From NCBI RefSeq assembly GCF_030159595.1, contig NZ_BSKJ01000005.1, forward strand, positions 437,696 through 487,636: a DNA stretch of 49,941 bases. The letters run 5' to 3'. Numbering within the stretch: position 1 is the first letter of the stretch; every line of letters starts with the position of its first letter. This stretch comes from Pseudomonas putida (GTDB lineage Bacteria; Pseudomonadota; Gammaproteobacteria; Pseudomonadales; Pseudomonadaceae). Below, piece after piece: positions 8,586 to 17,526 of this stretch. The translations under genes were made by a program, and so were the position numbers. The notes under the pieces are model-generated. The model did not search any database. It saw only the letters and a program-made list of their open reading frames with translations, and was not told where the DNA came from.

Positions 8586-10277
8586 CTAACGCCCGGATCG
8601 CTCTGGATGCTCTACTTTTTCAGCCGCCTCTACCTTTTCCGGCCTTTCGACTTTCTCAATTTTTTCTACTTTCTCGACTTTTTCTACCTTTTCTACTTTT
8701 TCAGGCTTTTCGATCTTCTCTACCTTCTCTACCTTCTCGACTTTTTCGACTTTTTCGACTTTTTCGACTTTTTCGACTTTTTCAACCTTCTCCACCTTTT
8801 CAGGCTTTTCGACTTTCTCCACCTTCTCGACTTTCTCGGGTTTTTCGACCTTCTCAACTTTTTCTACTTTCTCAACCCTCTCGGATTTTTCCACCCTTTC
8901 GACTTCAACCTTCTCTACCCGATCGGATCTGCCGCTGTTGCTGCTCTCATGCGGTTCCACGGTTTCGACACGTTCTGACTTGCCGGAATTGTCCACGCGT
9001 TCAGCGTTACCGTGCCCACTGGAATCCTCAACGTCACTGCGCCCACTGTGATCATCACTGCGGACACTGCTCGCCTCGCTTGCGTCGTTACCCTTGTTAC
9101 TGGCACCACCAGAGTCACTGCTGCCGTGCTCGCTGCCATGCCCCGAATGACCTCTGTCCGGGTTGTCGGCACGGTCATCCTGGAGTTCCACGCGGGTTGC
9201 CCGCAGCTCGTGAGTACCATTGAGCACGCCACTCACCCGAACACGTTGATCGAGAGACGGCTTGCCAACGATCACAGTACCCTGCCCCAGCGTCACCTGA
9301 ATCCCTGCGACCACGAGTTGCCGAGCCTGCGCACGCTGCACCAGCCCTTCGACCACCGCCTGCTGGACACGGCCAGCAAACGGCAAGCTTGGGTCCGGGC
9401 GGGTTTGCGCCACTTCCAGCTGGCGCCCGGTCCACTGGCCGCGCACCAGCACCTCCCGCGCAGGGGAAACGTGGGTGCCCAGTTGCAGACCCTGCAGGCT
9501 ACCCGGGCGATCAATCGCACCAATAGCACTGGCCTCTCGCAGGCCCGGCGCCCGTTCGATACGGGTCGCCACCACTTCGCCCCTGGCATCACGCAGGCCG
9601 CTGACCTTGACCGGCTCGCCCGGGCGCAGCCCTTCAGCTACTCGCGCGCCTGCTGCAAGGCGTACCGGTTGGCCCATCACCCGCAACGGAGCCGAAGCGT
9701 TGGGAAGCGCCGTCAACGGCCCTTCGAAGACGTTGAGAATAGAGATTCGCCCGGCCTGCAGGCCGCGTTGAGTGGCCACTGCCTCCACCGCCACAACCTG
9801 CCCAATGGCCAAGTGCGCACTGCTGGCGGGAGCACCGTTTTCACTTACCGGTACGTCTTTGCCATAGTGCACTTCCAGGCCATTGACGCAGATCGAGGCG
9901 AACCCGGTAATGGTGCCGACGATGCCGGTACCCCCCGTACCGCCCGGGCGCAGGATCGGCGCACCGGTGCCGCCGACTCCGCCACTGCTGTGGTCGAAGT
10001 AGGTGCCATCCACACCGTCGGCCACCGCACCAGTACCGCCTGTGCCACCTGGGCGCTGCGGATGCGGCGCGCCAGTGCCACCGACTCCACCGCTTTCACT
10101 GCGCACGCCGGTACCGCCCGTACCCCCGGGGAACTGCAGGCCTGCGGCACCGGCCATACCCACTTCGTCGCGGCTGACGCAAACCGGTGCTGCGGCTACC
10201 TCGGCAGGCGCCACCAGGCTCAACCCCATGACCAGGGCGAAGGCAACGACACTGAGGCAGCGCGTGAGGGGGGTCAT
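8586..10277 (-). CDS. Exported DUF5666 protein with Gly-Thr repeats and a C-terminal Lys-Val-Glu array
   Basis: The 563-residue product starts with a clear signal peptide (about 1-30). Residues 50-118 hold five copies of a GGTGGTG/GGVGGTG motif. Then several DUF5666-like beta units (about 120-370, beginning at the segment GTITGFASICVNGLEV) form the folded part. A Ser/Asp/His-rich linker leads into a tail (about 449-563) that is almost entirely Val-Glu-Lys with a few Pro, Ile and Arg. The tail is highly charged and probably an extended or helical stalk. DUF5666 has no known biochemical role. It starts by ATGA overlap with the end of the DUF6502 gene, so the two are translationally coupled. Confidence 0.7.
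   Translation of the reverse strand: MTPLTRCLSVVAFALVMGLSLVAPAEVAAAPVCVSRDEVGMAGAAGLQFPGGTGGTGVRSESGGVGGTGAPHPQRPGGTGGTGAVADGVDGTYFDHSSGGVGGTGAPILRPGGTGGTGIVGTITGFASICVNGLEVHYGKDVPVSENGAPASSAHLAIGQVVAVEAVATQRGLQAGRISILNVFEGPLTALPNASAPLRVMGQPVRLAAGARVAEGLRPGEPVKVSGLRDARGEVVATRIERAPGLREASAIGAIDRPGSLQGLQLGTHVSPAREVLVRGQWTGRQLEVAQTRPDPSLPFAGRVQQAVVEGLVQRAQARQLVVAGIQVTLGQGTVIVGKPSLDQRVRVSGVLNGTHELRATRVELQDDRADNPDRGHSGHGSEHGSSDSGGASNKGNDASEASSVRSDDHSGRSDVEDSSGHGNAERVDNSGKSERVETVEPHESSNSGRSDRVEKVEVERVEKSERVEKVEKVEKVEKPEKVEKVEKVEKPEKVEKVEKVEKVEKVEKVEKVEKVEKVEKIEKPEKVEKVEKVEKVEKIEKVERPEKVEAAEKVEHPERSGR
8600..8935 (-). repeat. 9-bp tandem repeats encoding the Glu-Lys-Val tail
   Basis: On the minus strand the 9-bp unit GAAAAAGTC (Glu-Lys-Val) and close variants repeat for about 330 bp. 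Around 8735-8790 several consecutive units are identical at the DNA level. Because the unit is a multiple of three, copy-number change alters the tail length without breaking the frame. Confidence 0.85.
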
Positions 10278-11119
10278 GGGCCTGGCGTCTTGGACAATTC
10301 GGGATCGGTAGCTTCAGTGTAGAAATAAAGCCCGACCGTGATGCGCTGACGTTGCTCGAAGCTGGGTTCATCGACGCCTTCCAGCGCTGCTGCAAGCTGA
10401 CTGAATGCAAGCAGCGTCTGCATGCCATCCTTGGCAACCACTTCACGCAAGTGCTCGACGCTGGACAGGCTCAAGGCGTCGTAATGCACGCTGCGCTCGA
10501 AGAAGGGCAGGCCTTGGCCACTGAGGTTGTGTACTGCTGCGCAGGCATGGTCATGCAGGTTGTGCCCGAAGTACGCGGCTTTTTCATCAAACCCTTTCTG
10601 CGGCACGAATGCCTGGGCTTCCAGGTGAACACAATCCTGCTCATCGAGCCGGACAATGCCAAGGCGCAGCCACTCATCCAACACCACCCGGCCACGGATA
10701 TCGGTACTGACCTTGGCCACCAGGGCATCGAATGAGCAGTCGCCGCCAACACTCGCCAAACGCGGCAGTGCCAACGCCCGGCCAGGTGCAGAGCAGAACG
10801 GCGGGCAGGTGGTCCATACATTGACCAACTGTGCACCCAGGGTGATGTTCTCCGGCAGGGCCGCAAGTACCCTGTCACCTTCGCTGCGCAGCCGCCGGAC
10901 ATCCTTGCGATGCACACCTGTAAGCAGGCTGATGCGGCTGTCGGTGGGCGGGGTGTCGTCCAGGCGAAACTCGCGATGGGCTACGTCGACGAACACTTCC
11001 TTGAGGAGGTCGGCGAACATCGTGTAGGTCACCCCCTTGCGCAACATCAAGCGCACCAGCGGACGCATGACACGCCGCAGTGCGCTTAACATAGAAGGGG
11101 GTAAAGTTGGGCTGATCAA
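10274..11119 (-). CDS. DUF6502 family protein, unknown function
   Basis: A 281-residue soluble protein without a signal peptide. It opens with LRRVMRPLVRLMLRKGVTYTMFADLLKEVFVDVA and later has the segment DSRISLLTGVHRKDVRRLR (about 60-78), which reads like a helix-turn-helix; both match the DUF6502 family as I know it. A DNA-binding or regulatory role is therefore plausible but unproven. The listed start is a TTG at 11119, with AGGAG ten bases upstream and six bases after the preceding stop. The first ATG is nine codons later (11092) and has no good ribosome-binding site. The last four bases overlap the DUF5666 gene. Confidence 0.7.
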   Translation of the reverse strand: MISPTLPPSMLSALRRVMRPLVRLMLRKGVTYTMFADLLKEVFVDVAHREFRLDDTPPTDSRISLLTGVHRKDVRRLRSEGDRVLAALPENITLGAQLVNVWTTCPPFCSAPGRALALPRLASVGGDCSFDALVAKVSTDIRGRVVLDEWLRLGIVRLDEQDCVHLEAQAFVPQKGFDEKAAYFGHNLHDHACAAVHNLSGQGLPFFERSVHYDALSLSSVEHLREVVAKDGMQTLLAFSQLAAALEGVDEPSFEQRQRITVGLYFYTEATDPELSKTPGP

Positions 11120-11125
11120 CGCCTG

Positions 11126-11797
11126 TCAGCTCCTGCTGTTGTCATCACCCGGTTCGCCACCCACATGGTTGCCATTATCGTCACCAGGTTCACCACCCAT
11201 GTGATTGCCGTGATCATCGCCAGGCTCGCCGCCGACATGATTACCATGATCATCCCCGGGCTCACCGCCAACATGGTTGCCATGATCGTCACCGGGCTCA
11301 CCGCCAACGTGATTGCCGTGATCGTCACCGGGCTCACCACCCACGTGATTGCCATGATCATCACCTGCTTCAGCATGGTTGCCGCTGCGACCAGCATTTG
11401 AACTACCGTCGTGGCCGCTGCCACTGTTGCCGGCATGGCCGCCACCGTCTCCGCCACTGCCGTGGCCGCTACCACCACCGCCACTTCCGCCGCCACCGCC
11501 ATGGCCGCCACCACCGCCACTTCCGCCGCCACCGCCGTGGCCGCCACCGCCGCCACTTCCACCGCCACCGCCGTGCCCGCCACCACCGCCGTGGCCACCT
11601 CCACCGCCGCTGCCTCCGCCGCCGTGACCGCCACCACCACCTCCGCCACCATGACCTCCACCACCGCCACCGCCATCTTTGGCATAGGCGCTGGAATCAT
11701 GGGAAATCGAGTCTGGGATCAAAACAATGGAAGTCGACAGCACGCCAGCTACGGCAACCGCCAGTAAGGCCTTCTTGAACAGCAGGTGGATTTGCAT
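11126..11797 (-). CDS. Exported glycine/histidine-rich repeat protein, unknown function
   Basis: About 223 residues. A signal peptide (MQIHLLFKKALLAVAVAGVL, cut around residue 40 after SAYA) is followed by some 90 residues that are nearly all Gly with regularly spaced His and Ser (HGGGG, SGGGG). A His/Asp-rich tail comes last, made of six 12-residue repeats GDDHGNHVGGEP plus a partial seventh. Such a chain is likely disordered; the many His and Asp residues suggest metal binding, but this is inference. The frame is open 31 codons further upstream, yet the ATG at 11797 is preferred because GGAG precedes it and the signal peptide then starts at once. First gene of a three-gene operon. Confidence 0.65.
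   Translation of the reverse strand: MQIHLLFKKALLAVAVAGVLSTSIVLIPDSISHDSSAYAKDGGGGGGGHGGGGGGGGHGGGGSGGGGGHGGGGGHGGGGGSGGGGGHGGGGGSGGGGGHGGGGGSGGGGSGHGSGGDGGGHAGNSGSGHDGSSNAGRSGNHAEAGDDHGNHVGGEPGDDHGNHVGGEPGDDHGNHVGGEPGDDHGNHVGGEPGDDHGNHMGGEPGDDNGNHVGGEPGDDNSRS
11129..11365 (-). repeat. 36-bp tandem repeats (six full copies plus one partial)
   Basis: Near-identical 36-bp units encode GDDHGNHVGGEP. The last copies vary (His to Asn at position 4, Val to Met at position 8). Wobble positions differ a little between units, so the array is not brand-new. Confidence 0.9.
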
Positions 11798-11995
11798 AGT
11801 CCGTCTCCAGGTCATCGCCACGAGAACGCGAAATCGGTCAGAAATCTTGTTGTCAGTCTTATTTTTTCTATGCGTGGGATTTTTTCCCACGCTTAATTAA
11901 TAGCCCTCTGCGCACCGCCATTCAAGCGCTGCACGGACAAGCCGACCGGTGGTTGGGCTGCTATGTTTTCCCTATCGCCATGGAGGACCACCGGC

Positions 11996-12448
11996 ATGTC
12001 TGCGCTACTGACGTTGCAAACCCCGCGCTTGAGTGACTACAGCGAACTGGTACAGGTATGGGAGGACTCGGTACGCGCCACTCACGACTTTCTGCCAGAG
12101 GGCTACATCCTGTTGCTGCGCGAACAGGTACTGCGCCGCTACCTCGACGCAGTCATGCTGATCTGCTGCAAGGACCGGAAACGCATTTGTGGCTTTGCCG
12201 GAGTCGCCAACGGGCGCGTGGACATGCTGTTCGTCGCGCCCGACTACCGTGGTAAAGGCGTGGGCAAGCGCCTGCTGCACTACGCGATCAACGAGCTCAA
12301 TGCCGAGCGCCTGGACGTCAACGAGCAGAACCCACAGGCATTGGGCTTTTATCTGCATGAAGGCTTCGAAGTAATCGGCCGTTCGGAAACCGACGGCCTG
12401 GGCCAGCCCTATCCCCTCCTGCACATGCAGCTGTGCAAAACGGCGTAA
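11996..12448 (+). CDS. yjaB: YjaB-like GNAT acetyltransferase
   Basis: A compact 150-residue GNAT enzyme. The acetyl-CoA-binding motif A is VDMLFVAPDYRGKGVGKRLL (about 75-95), with the Q/R-x-x-G-x-G/A signature as RGKGVG. The C-terminal part, DVNEQNPQALGFYLHEGFEVIGRS, closely follows E. coli YjaB, a presumed protein or small-molecule N-acetyltransferase with an unclear substrate. The ATG at 11996 is preceded by GGAGG at nine bases. An upstream in-frame ATG at 11963 has no such site. It is divergent from the glycine-rich gene, with about 200 bp shared upstream. Confidence 0.85.
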   Translation: MSALLTLQTPRLSDYSELVQVWEDSVRATHDFLPEGYILLLREQVLRRYLDAVMLICCKDRKRICGFAGVANGRVDMLFVAPDYRGKGVGKRLLHYAINELNAERLDVNEQNPQALGFYLHEGFEVIGRSETDGLGQPYPLLHMQLCKTA

Positions 12449-12525
12449 ATGACACAGATTCCCAGCCCCTCTGCCGCTCAGGCAGGTACAATGCTGGCCT
12501 TTCCCTGCCTTTGCGAATTGCCGTC

Positions 12526-13236
12526 ATGTCCGAACCCGTCCGCCTGTCCAAACGCCTTATCGAGCAACTTGGCTGCTCCCGCCGCGATGCCGAGCTCTAT
12601 ATCGAAGGTGGCTGGGTCACGGTCGATGGCGTGGTGGTCGAGCAACCGCAGTTCAAGGTCGAAGACCAGAAAGTAGAGCTACTACCCGGTGCCCGCATCG
12701 AGGCACTGGAGCCGGTGACCCTGCTGCTTAACCAAGCGGCCGGCATCGACAGCGAAAGCGCCCGCGCCAGCATGAACATGGGCAACCTCAGCGAAGCCCA
12801 CCGTGAGGGCGTGCGCGCCCTGCATGGGCATTTTGCCCGGCAGGCCTGCGTGGCACCGCTTGAGCGAGGTGCCAGCGGCCTGCAGGTATTCACCCAGGAT
12901 TGGCGGGTAACCCGCAAGATCGAGGCCGACCTGCGTCGCCTGGAGCAGGAGTTCATTGTCGAAGTGCGCGGCGAGACCACACCTCAGGCGTTGGAACGCC
13001 TGGCGCGCGGCGCCACACGCAACGATCGCGAGCTGCCCAAGGCCAAGGCCAGCTGGCAGAACGAGACCCACCTGCGCATGGTGTTGAAAAACCCGCAACC
13101 CGGGCAAATCTCCGAGCTGTGCGCCTACCTGCGCCTGGAACTGATAAGCATGCGCCGTATTCGCCTGGGCGGCGTGTCGATGGGCAAATTGCCCTTGGGC
13201 CAATGGCGCTATGTGGCGACTACCGAACGTTTCTAA
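12526..13236 (+). CDS. RluF/RsuA-like pseudouridine synthase homologue with altered active site
   Basis: 236 residues with an N-terminal S4 RNA-binding domain (about 4-60: LSKRLIEQLGCSRRDAELYIEGGWVTV). A pseudouridine-synthase-like domain follows, ending in the family-like segment GKLPLGQWRYVAT. The catalytic motif, normally G-R-L-D-x-x-T/S-x-G-L, reads P-L-E-R-G-A-S-G-L here, so Glu113 stands where the essential Asp should be. The KPxG motif is QAAG (70-73), and the usual N-R-Q-I-R-R-M is P-G-Q-I-S-E-L. It probably still binds RNA, but whether it can isomerise uridine is doubtful. The start is the ATG at 12526; upstream in-frame sequence overlaps the previous gene. Confidence 0.8.
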   Translation: MSEPVRLSKRLIEQLGCSRRDAELYIEGGWVTVDGVVVEQPQFKVEDQKVELLPGARIEALEPVTLLLNQAAGIDSESARASMNMGNLSEAHREGVRALHGHFARQACVAPLERGASGLQVFTQDWRVTRKIEADLRRLEQEFIVEVRGETTPQALERLARGATRNDRELPKAKASWQNETHLRMVLKNPQPGQISELCAYLRLELISMRRIRLGGVSMGKLPLGQWRYVATTERF

Positions 13237-13283
13237 GCAATGCGCCACGCACACGCGTGGCACCTGAACAGGATTCTGCAGCA

Positions 13284-13745
13284 ATGAACCACAACGATGT
13301 CCTGCGCAGCCTGCGCTACATGCTCAAGGTGAACGACGCCAAGATGGCCGAGATCATTGGGCTTTCCGGCCTCGAAGTGCATCCCCTGGTGCTGGCCACC
13401 TACCTGAAGAAGGAAGAAGAGGAAGGCTTCGTCCGGTGCCCTGAACGGGTAATGGCACACTTCCTCGATGGCCTGGTGATCTACCGTCGCGGCAAGGACG
13501 ACAGCCGCCCGCCGCAGCCGGTCGAGTTGCCAGTGACCAACAACCTCATCCTCAAGAAGTTGCGGGTGGCCTTCGAACTCAAGGAAGACGACCTGCATGT
13601 GATCCTCAAGTCGGTCAACTTCCCGGTCAGCAAGCCTGAGCTCAGCGCGCTGTTCCGCAAGGCCGGCCACGACAACTACCGCCCATGCGGCGACCAGTTG
13701 CTGCGCAATTTCCTCAAGGGCCTGACCGTGCGCGTGCGCGGCTGA
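13284..13745 (+). CDS. DUF1456 (YehS-like) protein
   Basis: 153 residues made of two tandem DUF1456 units (about 3-70 and 86-151), each beginning with a helix of the LRSLRYMLKVNDAKM / LKKLRVAFELKEDDL type and ending in FLDGL / FLKGL. It is soluble with no signal peptide. E. coli YehS is the known relative and its function is not established. The frame is open upstream inside the preceding gene, but the ATG at 13284 gives the normal family start. The stop TGA lies six bases before the trmO ATG, so the genes are probably co-transcribed. Confidence 0.85.
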   Translation: MNHNDVLRSLRYMLKVNDAKMAEIIGLSGLEVHPLVLATYLKKEEEEGFVRCPERVMAHFLDGLVIYRRGKDDSRPPQPVELPVTNNLILKKLRVAFELKEDDLHVILKSVNFPVSKPELSALFRKAGHDNYRPCGDQLLRNFLKGLTVRVRG

Positions 13746-13751
13746 GTGGCC

Positions 13752-14444
13752 ATGCAGCATACAGTTGCTCCGGTCGGCATCGTCCACTCCTGCTTCAAGG
13801 AGAAATTCGCGATCCCGCGCCAGCCCCAGCTGGCGCCTGCGGCGCGCGGCGTGCTCGAACTGCTGCCGCCGTTCAATCAGGGTGATGCGGTCGAAGGCCT
13901 GGAGCAGGTCAGCCATGTCTGGCTGTTGTTCCTGTTCCACCAGGCGCTGGAAGACAAGCCGCGCCTGAAAGTGCGACCGCCGCGCCTGGGTGGCAACAAG
14001 AGCATCGGCGTGTTCGCCACCCGCGCCACCCACAGGCCCAACGGCATCGGCCAGTCAGTGGTGCGCCTGGAGGGTGTAGAGCCCGGCCGCCTGTTACTGT
14101 CCGGGATCGACCTGCTCGATGGCACGCCAGTACTGGACATCAAGCCCTATGTGCCCTACGCCGACAGCATCGTCGGCGCCAGCAACCAGATGGCCAGTGA
14201 AGCACCCGCTGCAATTGCCGTGCAGTGGGACGGAAACGCCCTGCCACAGGCCCGCGAGCATGCGCTACGCCTGGCTGAGCCACTGGTGGAACTGATCGAG
14301 CAATGCCTGGCTCAGGACCCACGACCGGCCTATCAGGTACCACCCGCCGAGCGGGTGTATGGGGTGAAGTTCTGGGATGTGCAAGTGAGGTGGCATTACC
14401 CGCAGCCGGAGGTGATCCGGGTGCTGGAAGTCGTGCTGGCCTGA
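13752..14444 (+). CDS. trmO: tRNA (adenine-N6)-methyltransferase TrmO (TsaA family)
   Basis: 230 residues of the TsaA/UPF0066 beta-barrel family. TrmO uses SAM to methylate the N6 atom of t6A37 in threonine tRNAs, fine-tuning decoding. Recognisable parts are PVGIVHSCFKEKFAIPRQP at the start, then VSHVWLLFLFH, FATRATHRPNGIGQS (about 90-104) and the segment LDIKPYVPYAD (about 128-138). The last is the family's conserved D-x-K-P-Y motif. The ATG at 13752 is chosen; a GTG two codons earlier overlaps the spacing region. The gene ends at the terminator shared with dctA. Confidence 0.92.
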   Translation: MQHTVAPVGIVHSCFKEKFAIPRQPQLAPAARGVLELLPPFNQGDAVEGLEQVSHVWLLFLFHQALEDKPRLKVRPPRLGGNKSIGVFATRATHRPNGIGQSVVRLEGVEPGRLLLSGIDLLDGTPVLDIKPYVPYADSIVGASNQMASEAPAAIAVQWDGNALPQAREHALRLAEPLVELIEQCLAQDPRPAYQVPPAERVYGVKFWDVQVRWHYPQPEVIRVLEVVLA

Positions 14445-14460
14445 ACTCGGCACGCACATG

Positions 14461-14490
14461 AAAAAGGCGACCTCAAGGGTCGCCTTTTTC
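14461..14490. terminator. Bidirectional terminator between trmO and dctA
   Basis: A perfect 12-bp stem AAAAAGGCGACC/GGTCGCCTTTTT with a 5-nt loop. A-run and T-run lie on both sides, so it works in both directions for two convergent genes. Confidence 0.92.
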
Positions 14491-14507
14491 ATTTAACCAT
14501 CCCGCGA

Positions 14508-15833
<1,326 letters not shown>

Positions 15834-15963
15834 TCATTTTCCTCAAGTGTGCCGGTTCACCCTTCCCAGGGTGATGGGGCACCTGAATCGCTAACCCTCC
15901 TGCACCTGGAGGGATTTGTCGTTGTGTTCGAGCTGCCTGGGCAGGCCTCTGACAGGATCAATA

Positions 15964-15978
15964 GCAAGGGTGGTGCCA
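15964..15978 (-). promoter_or_regulatory. Sigma-54 (-24/-12) promoter of dctA
   Basis: Reading the minus strand the sequence is TGGCAC-CACCC-TTGC: exact -24 and -12 elements with the required 5-base spacing. The -12 end is 134 bp from the dctA ATG. RpoN-dependent transcription requires an activator bound upstream (here at higher coordinates), probably a DctD-like protein encoded elsewhere. Confidence 0.85.
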
Positions 15979-16130
15979 AAATGCCCATGAAGGGTGCAAA
16001 GGCCGTATTTGCTAGGGATTAATGCCCAACGACAGGGCGATTTGGCTGAGGAAGGCTGGCGGATTTCCGCCTGGTGGCGGGATTTGTACAGGGGTGTTGG
16101 CGGGAATCCGCCCATTGCGGTTTGCCTGTG

Positions 16131-16167
16131 CCGGTCTCTTCGCGGGTTTACCCGCGAAAGGGCCGGC
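16131..16167. repeat. REP-like palindrome after phoQ
   Basis: Stem TTCGCGGGT/ACCCGCGAA with a TT loop (16139-16158), flanked by CCGG and GGCCGG. It matches the P. putida REP style and lies just after the phoQ stop, so it may protect or end the oprH-phoPQ mRNA. Confidence 0.75.
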
Positions 16168-16179
16168 AGCGCCAGCGAA

Positions 16180-17526
16180 TCATTCGAGGTTGAAGGTGAT
16201 CCTGAACGCCGCCCCACCCAAGGGCGAATCCCCAAGGCTCAGCTCGGCGTCATAGCTGTCGACGATGTCCTTGACCACCGCCAGCCCGATGCCCTGCCCA
16301 GGATGCTGGCTGTCCAGCCGCTCGCCGCGCTCCAGAATGCGCTCACGCTGATCGGCAGGCACCCCCGGCCCATCGTCCTCGATACACAAGGTCAATTGCC
16401 TGGGCGCCTGCTCCAGGCTCACCCGCACCTGGCCCAGGCTCAGGCGGTAGGCGTTTTCCAGCAGGTTGCCGAGCATTTCCAGCAAGGCGCCCTGCTCCAT
16501 CGGCACTTGCGCCGCATCGGGCAGTTCCAGGGCCACGTTTACCCGCTTGTCCCGGTAAACCTTGGCCAAGGTGCTGCACAGGCTATCCAGCAACGGTCGC
16601 AACATCACACTGTGGCGCACCAGGCCACTCTTGCGCAGGCTGGCGCGTTGCAGTTGGTAATCGATCTGCTGGCTCATGCGCTCGATCTGGCTTTGCAACA
16701 CCCACGCCTGCTCGCGCTCGCCGCTACGCTGCTGCAGGCTTTCGCCCACACCTTGCAACACGGCCAACGGCGTCTTCAGGCTGTGCGCCAGGTCATCCAG
16801 CGAATCGCGGTAGCGCGTGCGCTGCTCACGCTCACTGCGCAACAGGCGGTTGAGCGAGCGGGTCAGGCGCAGCAGCTCGCGAGGGTGCTCGCCGCTCAGG
16901 CCATCACGCGCTCCCGACTCCACTTCGTCCAATTCGTGGCTAAGCCGACGCAACGAGCGCAAGCCCCAGGTCAGGCCAGCCCAAAGCAGCGCCATCAGCG
17001 CCAGCAAGGCTGCACCAAAGCCAAGATAGAGCTTTTCCCGCAGGCCGTTGAGGGTGGCCTTGTACTCGCTCACAGGTTGCAGGGCGACAATGCTGTAGGC
17101 GGCGCTCTGACCTCCCAGCAGCTTGATCTCGACGTCATAGACGAAGAACTCTTCGCCATCGCCCTGGTGAATACGGGCGAACTCGTTGCCGCGCCCGTCA
17201 TAACGCGGGCGGTAGTTGATGTGCCGGTCAGCAGTGGCGCGCGATTGCCAGACCAGGTTGCCGTCGCGATCGAATATGTAGCCAAGCAGGCCGGTGTACG
17301 GCAGGTTGTAGCGCTCGTCCGGCAGCAGGGTCGGCATCTGCAACTGGCCATGTTCGATGCGCGCGGCGGATATCAGCGTGGTCACATCCGAGGCCAGGCG
17401 TTGCTCGATCGACTCCTGCAAGGCCAGGCTGAACGCCTTCTGCAAGGCTGGCAGCAGCGCCAGCATGAACAGCAGCGCCAGCACGGCGGCGGCCAGCATC
17501 AAGCGCACCCGCAGGGAGCGGATCAT
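16180..17526 (-). CDS. phoQ: Sensor histidine kinase PhoQ
   Basis: 448 residues. A membrane helix lies at about 8-28, a periplasmic sensor domain at about 30-165, a second helix at about 167-188 and a HAMP segment after it. The dimerisation/phosphoacceptor helix has His248 (DDLAHSLKTPLAVL), and the HATPase domain has N (ENAYRLS), DDGPGV and GQGIGLAVV boxes near the end. PhoQ senses low Mg2+, cationic peptides and acid at the membrane and phosphorylates PhoP. Its ATG overlaps the phoP stop by four bases (ATGA). The position after oprH and phoP is the conserved Pseudomonas operon order. Confidence 0.95.
   Translation of the reverse strand: MIRSLRVRLMLAAAVLALLFMLALLPALQKAFSLALQESIEQRLASDVTTLISAARIEHGQLQMPTLLPDERYNLPYTGLLGYIFDRDGNLVWQSRATADRHINYRPRYDGRGNEFARIHQGDGEEFFVYDVEIKLLGGQSAAYSIVALQPVSEYKATLNGLREKLYLGFGAALLALMALLWAGLTWGLRSLRRLSHELDEVESGARDGLSGEHPRELLRLTRSLNRLLRSEREQRTRYRDSLDDLAHSLKTPLAVLQGVGESLQQRSGEREQAWVLQSQIERMSQQIDYQLQRASLRKSGLVRHSVMLRPLLDSLCSTLAKVYRDKRVNVALELPDAAQVPMEQGALLEMLGNLLENAYRLSLGQVRVSLEQAPRQLTLCIEDDGPGVPADQRERILERGERLDSQHPGQGIGLAVVKDIVDSYDAELSLGDSPLGGAAFRITFNLE

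Noticed and set aside
8559..9223. Phe/Leu- and Ser/Arg-rich frames opposite the DUF5666 tail
   Set aside because: Pure mirror of the Lys-Val-Glu array on the other strand.
11379..11778. Proline-, arginine/histidine- and alanine/threonine-rich frames opposite the glycine-rich gene
   Set aside because: Three frames of the same repeat DNA; only the minus-strand frame has a signal peptide and ordered repeats.
8586..11797. CRISPR-like array in the repeated DNA
   Set aside because: Repeats are in frame, contiguous and without unique spacers; they are protein-coding tandem repeats.
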